A stretch of 64,000 nt of DNA from NCBI GenBank assembly GCA_002840505.1, contig PHBC01000003.1, forward strand, positions 488,899 through 552,898, written 5' to 3'. Under the pieces are notes generated by a model. That model saw only the letters and a list, made by a program, of their open reading frames with translations, ran no database searches and had not been told where the DNA came from. The translations under genes were made by a program, and so were the position numbers. This stretch comes from Deltaproteobacteria bacterium HGW-Deltaproteobacteria-2 (GTDB taxonomy: Bacteria; Desulfobacterota; Syntrophia; Syntrophales; Smithellaceae). This document shows, one piece after another, positions 61,681 to 64,000 of this stretch (position 1 is the first letter of the stretch; each line of letters starts with the position of its first letter).

Positions 61681-62035
61681 TGTCATTCCGAGAAGCGCAA
61701 GCAACGAGGAATCTTCATGGTATTTACGAAAACTTATTATGTATATTTGATCACCAACTGGAATAATAGAGTAACTTACATCGGAGTGACCAACGACTTA
61801 AATCGCCGGATTTATGAACACAAAAATAAGTTGATTGAAGGTTTTTCTAAAAAATACAATTTAACTAAATTAGTCTACTTCGAGGAAACAAGCGATATAA
61901 ATGCTGCGATAGCAAGGGAAAAAGAAATTAAAAAGTGGCGTAGAGAAAAGAAGGATAATCTTGTTAACCAAACAAATCCAAGCTGGGTGGATTTAAGCGG
62001 AGATTGAAAGATTTCTCCCTACGGTCGAAATGACA
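61681..62035. mobile_element. R1-family inverted-repeat element carrying a GIY-YIG nuclease gene
   Basis: The outer ends are TGTCATTCCGAGAAGCG and CGGTCGAAATGACA, with inner arms GAGGAATCTT and AAGATTTCTC: the same architecture as the empty R1 copies at 3985, 62047 and 62614. A GIY-YIG gene fills the middle, and the left arm supplies its ribosome-binding site (GAGGA). It separates the two methylmalonyl-CoA mutase subunit genes and is followed after 11 bases by an empty copy. Confidence 0.7.
61717..62007 (+). CDS. GIY-YIG endonuclease-family protein
   Basis: The 96-residue protein has the GIY-YIG core: TYYVYLITNWNNRVTYIGVTNDLNRRIYEHKNK (first strand YVYL, then YIG and the R-R-x-x-x-H helix) followed by NLTKLVYFEET, with EREI-type Glu in AIAREKEIKKW. 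The family usually numbers 80-100 residues (UPF0213-like). The start at 61717 uses GAGGA in the left repeat arm; an in-frame ATG at 61678 lies in the repeat's flank. The gene sits inside the inverted-repeat element, suggesting that its nuclease acts on that repeat. Its presence between mutase genes shows recent insertion. Confidence 0.9.
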   Translation: MVFTKTYYVYLITNWNNRVTYIGVTNDLNRRIYEHKNKLIEGFSKKYNLTKLVYFEETSDINAAIAREKEIKKWRREKKDNLVNQTNPSWVDLSGD

Positions 62036-62046
62036 TTTAGAAGTGT

Positions 62047-62146
62047 TGTCATTTCGAGGAAACCGCCGACGGCGGGTGACGAGAAATCCTGATAATGAAG
62101 ATTTCTCGCGGAGTATAATCCCGCATATGCGGGACTCGAAATGACA
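62047..62146. repeat. dispersed inverted-repeat element, family R1 (empty copy)
   Basis: TGTCATTTCGAGGAAACC and CTCGAAATGACA are the ends, with GAGAAATCCT and AAGATTTCTC as inner arms and an AATCCCGCATATGCGGGA hairpin in the right arm. It is 16 bases before the ribosome-binding region of the B12-subunit gene. Confidence 0.75.
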
Positions 62147-62178
62147 AAATTAAGGAATAATACTTTAAGGAGACAAAT

Positions 62179-62580
62179 ATGCCGGAAAGAAAAATTCGTG
62201 TGATGGTTGCCAAACCGGGGCTCGACGGCCACGATCGCGGCGCCCGAATCCTTGCACGTTGTTTCCGTGATGCCGGATTTGAAGTTGTTTATACAGGCTG
62301 CCATCAAACTCCTGAACAAATTGCTGCGGCAGCTATTCAGGAAGATGTTGATTTAGTCGGGTTGAGCTGCCTTTCCGGCGCTCATCGCGTGCTTTTCCCC
62401 CGTGTCGTGGAACTCTTACGAGAAAAAGACGCTGAGGATATTACAGTTATTGGCGGAGGAATAATTCCCGAACAGGACTTTACTATGCTTTACTCCTCCG
62501 GCATTAAAGCGATTTTTACTCCCGGCGCTTCTCTCGACTCCATTGTGGAATGGATTAAAACAAATATAAAACCGCACTAG
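62179..62580 (+). CDS. methylmalonyl-CoA mutase, B12-binding (small) subunit
   Basis: The 133-residue protein is a stand-alone cobalamin-binding Rossmann domain: [36 protein letters not shown] has the D-G-H-D-R-G base-off motif with the cobalt-ligating His, then [11 protein letters not shown] and TVIGGGIIP. It holds adenosylcobalamin for the catalytic subunit at 59981. AAGGAG precedes the ATG. Separation of the two genes by a repeat element and a nuclease gene is unusual; they are normally adjacent. Confidence 0.94.
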   Translation: MPERKIRVMVAKPGLDGHDRGARILARCFRDAGFEVVYTGCHQTPEQIAAAAIQEDVDLVGLSCLSGAHRVLFPRVVELLREKDAEDITVIGGGIIPEQDFTMLYSSGIKAIFTPGASLDSIVEWIKTNIKPH

Positions 62581-62613
62581 TCCAGAGTTTCTATAGCCTC
62601 TTTAACAATATGA

Positions 62614-62708
62614 TGTCATTTCGAAGTCTCGCATACGCGGGATCATACTCCGCGAGAAATCTTGATAATTGTTAAAAAATAAGATATCTCCCTTTAGTCG
62701 ATATGACA
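62614..62708. repeat. dispersed inverted-repeat element, family R1 (empty copy)
   Basis: Ends TGTCATTTCGAAG and GTCGATATGACA; inner arms GAGAAATCTT and AAGATATCTC; a CGCATACGCG hairpin lies in the left arm. It lies between the B12-subunit gene and meaB. Confidence 0.7.
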
Positions 62709-62756
62709 ACTTTTCACTTACAAACTACTTAAAATGTTTTATAAAATGAAGTGTCA

Positions 62757-63731
62757 ATGGATTCTATAATTAAGAAAATTTGTGCAGGCGATGTCCGCTC
62801 GGCCTCACGCCTCATCAGGGATATTGAAGATAAAATTCCCGAAGCCCGGGCTAAACTCAAGAAACTTTACGCTCACACCGGCAAATCCTTTATCATCGGG
62901 ATAACCGGAGCACCCGGTGCGGGCAAGAGCACTCTGACTGACGCATTGATTACCGAATTTAGAAAAAGCAACAAAACCATCGGTGTGCTGGCCGTTGATC
63001 CGACCAGCCCCTTTACCGGCGGCGCCATATTAGGTGATAGAATCCGCATGCAAAGCCATGCCGAAGATCCCGAAGTTTTTGTCCGGTCGCTGGCCACCCG
63101 CGGCGCGCTGGGGGGATTGTCTCAGGCTGCCGGCGATGCCATCCATATTATGGAAGCAATGGGTAAAGATATTATTATTGTGGAGACTGTCGGCATCGGA
63201 CAGCAGGAAATCGATATTATTAATCACGCGCACAGCGTTCTGGTCGTTTTGGTTCCGGGGATGGGCGATGAAGTCCAAACAATGAAAGCCGGATTAATGG
63301 AGATAGCGGACATTTTTGTGATCAATAAAGCTAATCGCGCCGGAGCCAAACAATTGCAAATGGAATTGACTTCGATGCTCAATCTATCACCCAAAACCAC
63401 TGATAATTGGAAACCGCCTGTTGTGATGGTTGGGGATGCTTTTAAGCCGGAAACTTTTACCGAAGATATTGCTAAGCTTTCGAAAAAAATCGAGGAACAT
63501 CATGTTTATCTGCAGCAAAGCGGTAAACTCACCGAAAGAATGCATCGCAAAGCAATGGCAGAGATCAACGACGCACTGCATGCCTGTCTGTTGGAACCGG
63601 TTATAAAATCGCTCGCTGCCAAAGGCGAACTGGAAAAATTTGCCGAAAAAATCAAAAACAGAAAAGCCGATCCTTATTCAGTAGCAGAAGAAATCACTCA
63701 AAGATTTTTAAAAAAGGAGAATGAAAAATGA
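62757..63731 (+). CDS. meaB: MeaB-type GTPase, methylmalonyl-CoA mutase chaperone
   Basis: The 324-residue G protein of the MeaB/ArgK group has the P-loop [12 protein letters not shown], switch region [18 protein letters not shown], GxxG motif [11 protein letters not shown] and base-recognition NKANRAG. It gates cofactor loading and protects the mutase from inactivation using GTP. The start is either ATG at 62757 or an in-frame GTG at 62751; neither has a strong Shine-Dalgarno. The stop overlaps the cobO start by four bases, coupling it to adenosylcobalamin supply. Confidence 0.93.
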   Translation: MDSIIKKICAGDVRSASRLIRDIEDKIPEARAKLKKLYAHTGKSFIIGITGAPGAGKSTLTDALITEFRKSNKTIGVLAVDPTSPFTGGAILGDRIRMQSHAEDPEVFVRSLATRGALGGLSQAAGDAIHIMEAMGKDIIIVETVGIGQQEIDIINHAHSVLVVLVPGMGDEVQTMKAGLMEIADIFVINKANRAGAKQLQMELTSMLNLSPKTTDNWKPPVVMVGDAFKPETFTEDIAKLSKKIEEHHVYLQQSGKLTERMHRKAMAEINDALHACLLEPVIKSLAAKGELEKFAEKIKNRKADPYSVAEEITQRFLKKENEK

Positions 63732-64000
63732 AGATCGCAAAAAACACACCTGTATCTAAAACAGCCAAAAAGAAAAAATCTCCACCCGTGAAAAAAATAT
63801 CCGCCAAAGCAGCGAAAGGTTTGATAATAGTTATCACCGGAAACGGTAAGGGAAAAACAACTTCTGCTTTCGGTCAGGCCCTGCGCGCTATTGGACAAGG
63901 TTACAAGGTTTTCATTCTGCAATTTATGAAAGGAAGAGAATACGGCGAGTTTATTGCCGCGGAAAAATATCTTCCCAATTTAACCATTCGTAAATCCGGT
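63728..64000 (+). CDS. cobO: cob(I)yrinic acid a,c-diamide adenosyltransferase, N-terminal part (cut by window end)
   Basis: The gene is open to the end of the window; 91 residues are visible. A Lys-rich N-terminal extension (about 1-30) precedes the CobA/CobO-type P-loop [32 protein letters not shown]. The protein adenosylates cobalamin at its corrin cobalt, supplying the AdoCbl that the mutase needs. It begins within the stop of meaB (ATGA). The basic N-terminal stretch is longer than in E. coli BtuR. Confidence 0.9.
   Translation, partial: MKIAKNTPVSKTAKKKKSPPVKKISAKAAKGLIIVITGNGKGKTTSAFGQALRAIGQGYKVFILQFMKGREYGEFIAAEKYLPNLTIRKSG

Overview
The window looks like the chromosome of a strictly anaerobic, probably syntrophic or fermentative member of the Desulfobacterota (Syntrophales/Smithella-like). 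This is inferred from gene content, because no rRNA or other phylogenetic marker is present. The indicators are two selenocysteine formate dehydrogenases with a molybdate/tungstate uptake system, 4-hydroxybutyryl-CoA dehydratase-like radical enzymes, a B12-dependent methylmalonyl-CoA mutase module, many exported redox proteins, and an unusually heavy load of short dispersed inverted-repeat elements.

Layout. 0-7.1 kb: a TetR-controlled acyl-CoA catabolic region with two 4-hydroxybutyryl-CoA dehydratase-like genes (one cut by the window edge), an SDR, a CoA-binding protein, and a thiolase/aldolase-like protein paired with a DUF35 Zn-ribbon protein. 7.4-13.1 kb: single metabolic genes (isochorismatase-like hydrolase, SnoaL-like, cupin, C_GCAxxG_C_C, flavin reductase, GNAT, NCS2 permease). 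13.1-20.0 kb: a promoter-led run of six exported proteins of unknown function: two paralogous small Cys proteins, an NPQPEPP protein, a predicted outer-membrane barrel, an Ig-like protein and a six-repeat Fn3-like protein. 20.1-22.9 kb: an exported protein, a lipocalin, a PPOX-type protein and an epimerase. 22.9-32.6 kb: a membrane-bound Sec-formate dehydrogenase (gamma-beta-alpha on the minus strand), divergent fdhD, a DUF364 protein, an FmdE protein and modABC. These plausibly form one formate/molybdenum module.

32.7-39.2 kb is an accessory, repeat-rich stretch: an RHH/PIN toxin-antitoxin pair, an exported flavodoxin, a 996-residue AT-rich HD-STAND-HEAT protein (the best candidate here for an undescribed conflict or defence protein), a nuclease remnant, and duplicated fragments of a formate dehydrogenase 3' end with its terminator. 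39.3-43.3 kb holds an exported MsrB-MsrA fusion and a second Sec-formate dehydrogenase of the NuoG-like type. 43.8-49.2 kb carries envelope and stress genes (Gly/Met-rich ferritin-like protein, SHOCT protein, Usp, broken gspC, OmpH/Skp, Pal). 49.3-55.8 kb is a MarR-ROK-GH15-OtsA-OtsB trehalose cluster in which OtsA is fused to a membrane sensor module. 55.9-59.5 kb has HPP, ModE-like and TetR regulators and two exported thiol proteins. 59.98 kb to the end is the methylmalonyl-CoA mutase module (large subunit, B12 subunit, MeaB, CobO), split by a GIY-YIG nuclease gene sitting inside the arms of a dispersed inverted repeat.

No tRNA, rRNA, CRISPR array or complete transposase gene was found. Coordinates of starts reflect ribosome-binding-site inspection; operator and promoter calls are by eye and unverified.
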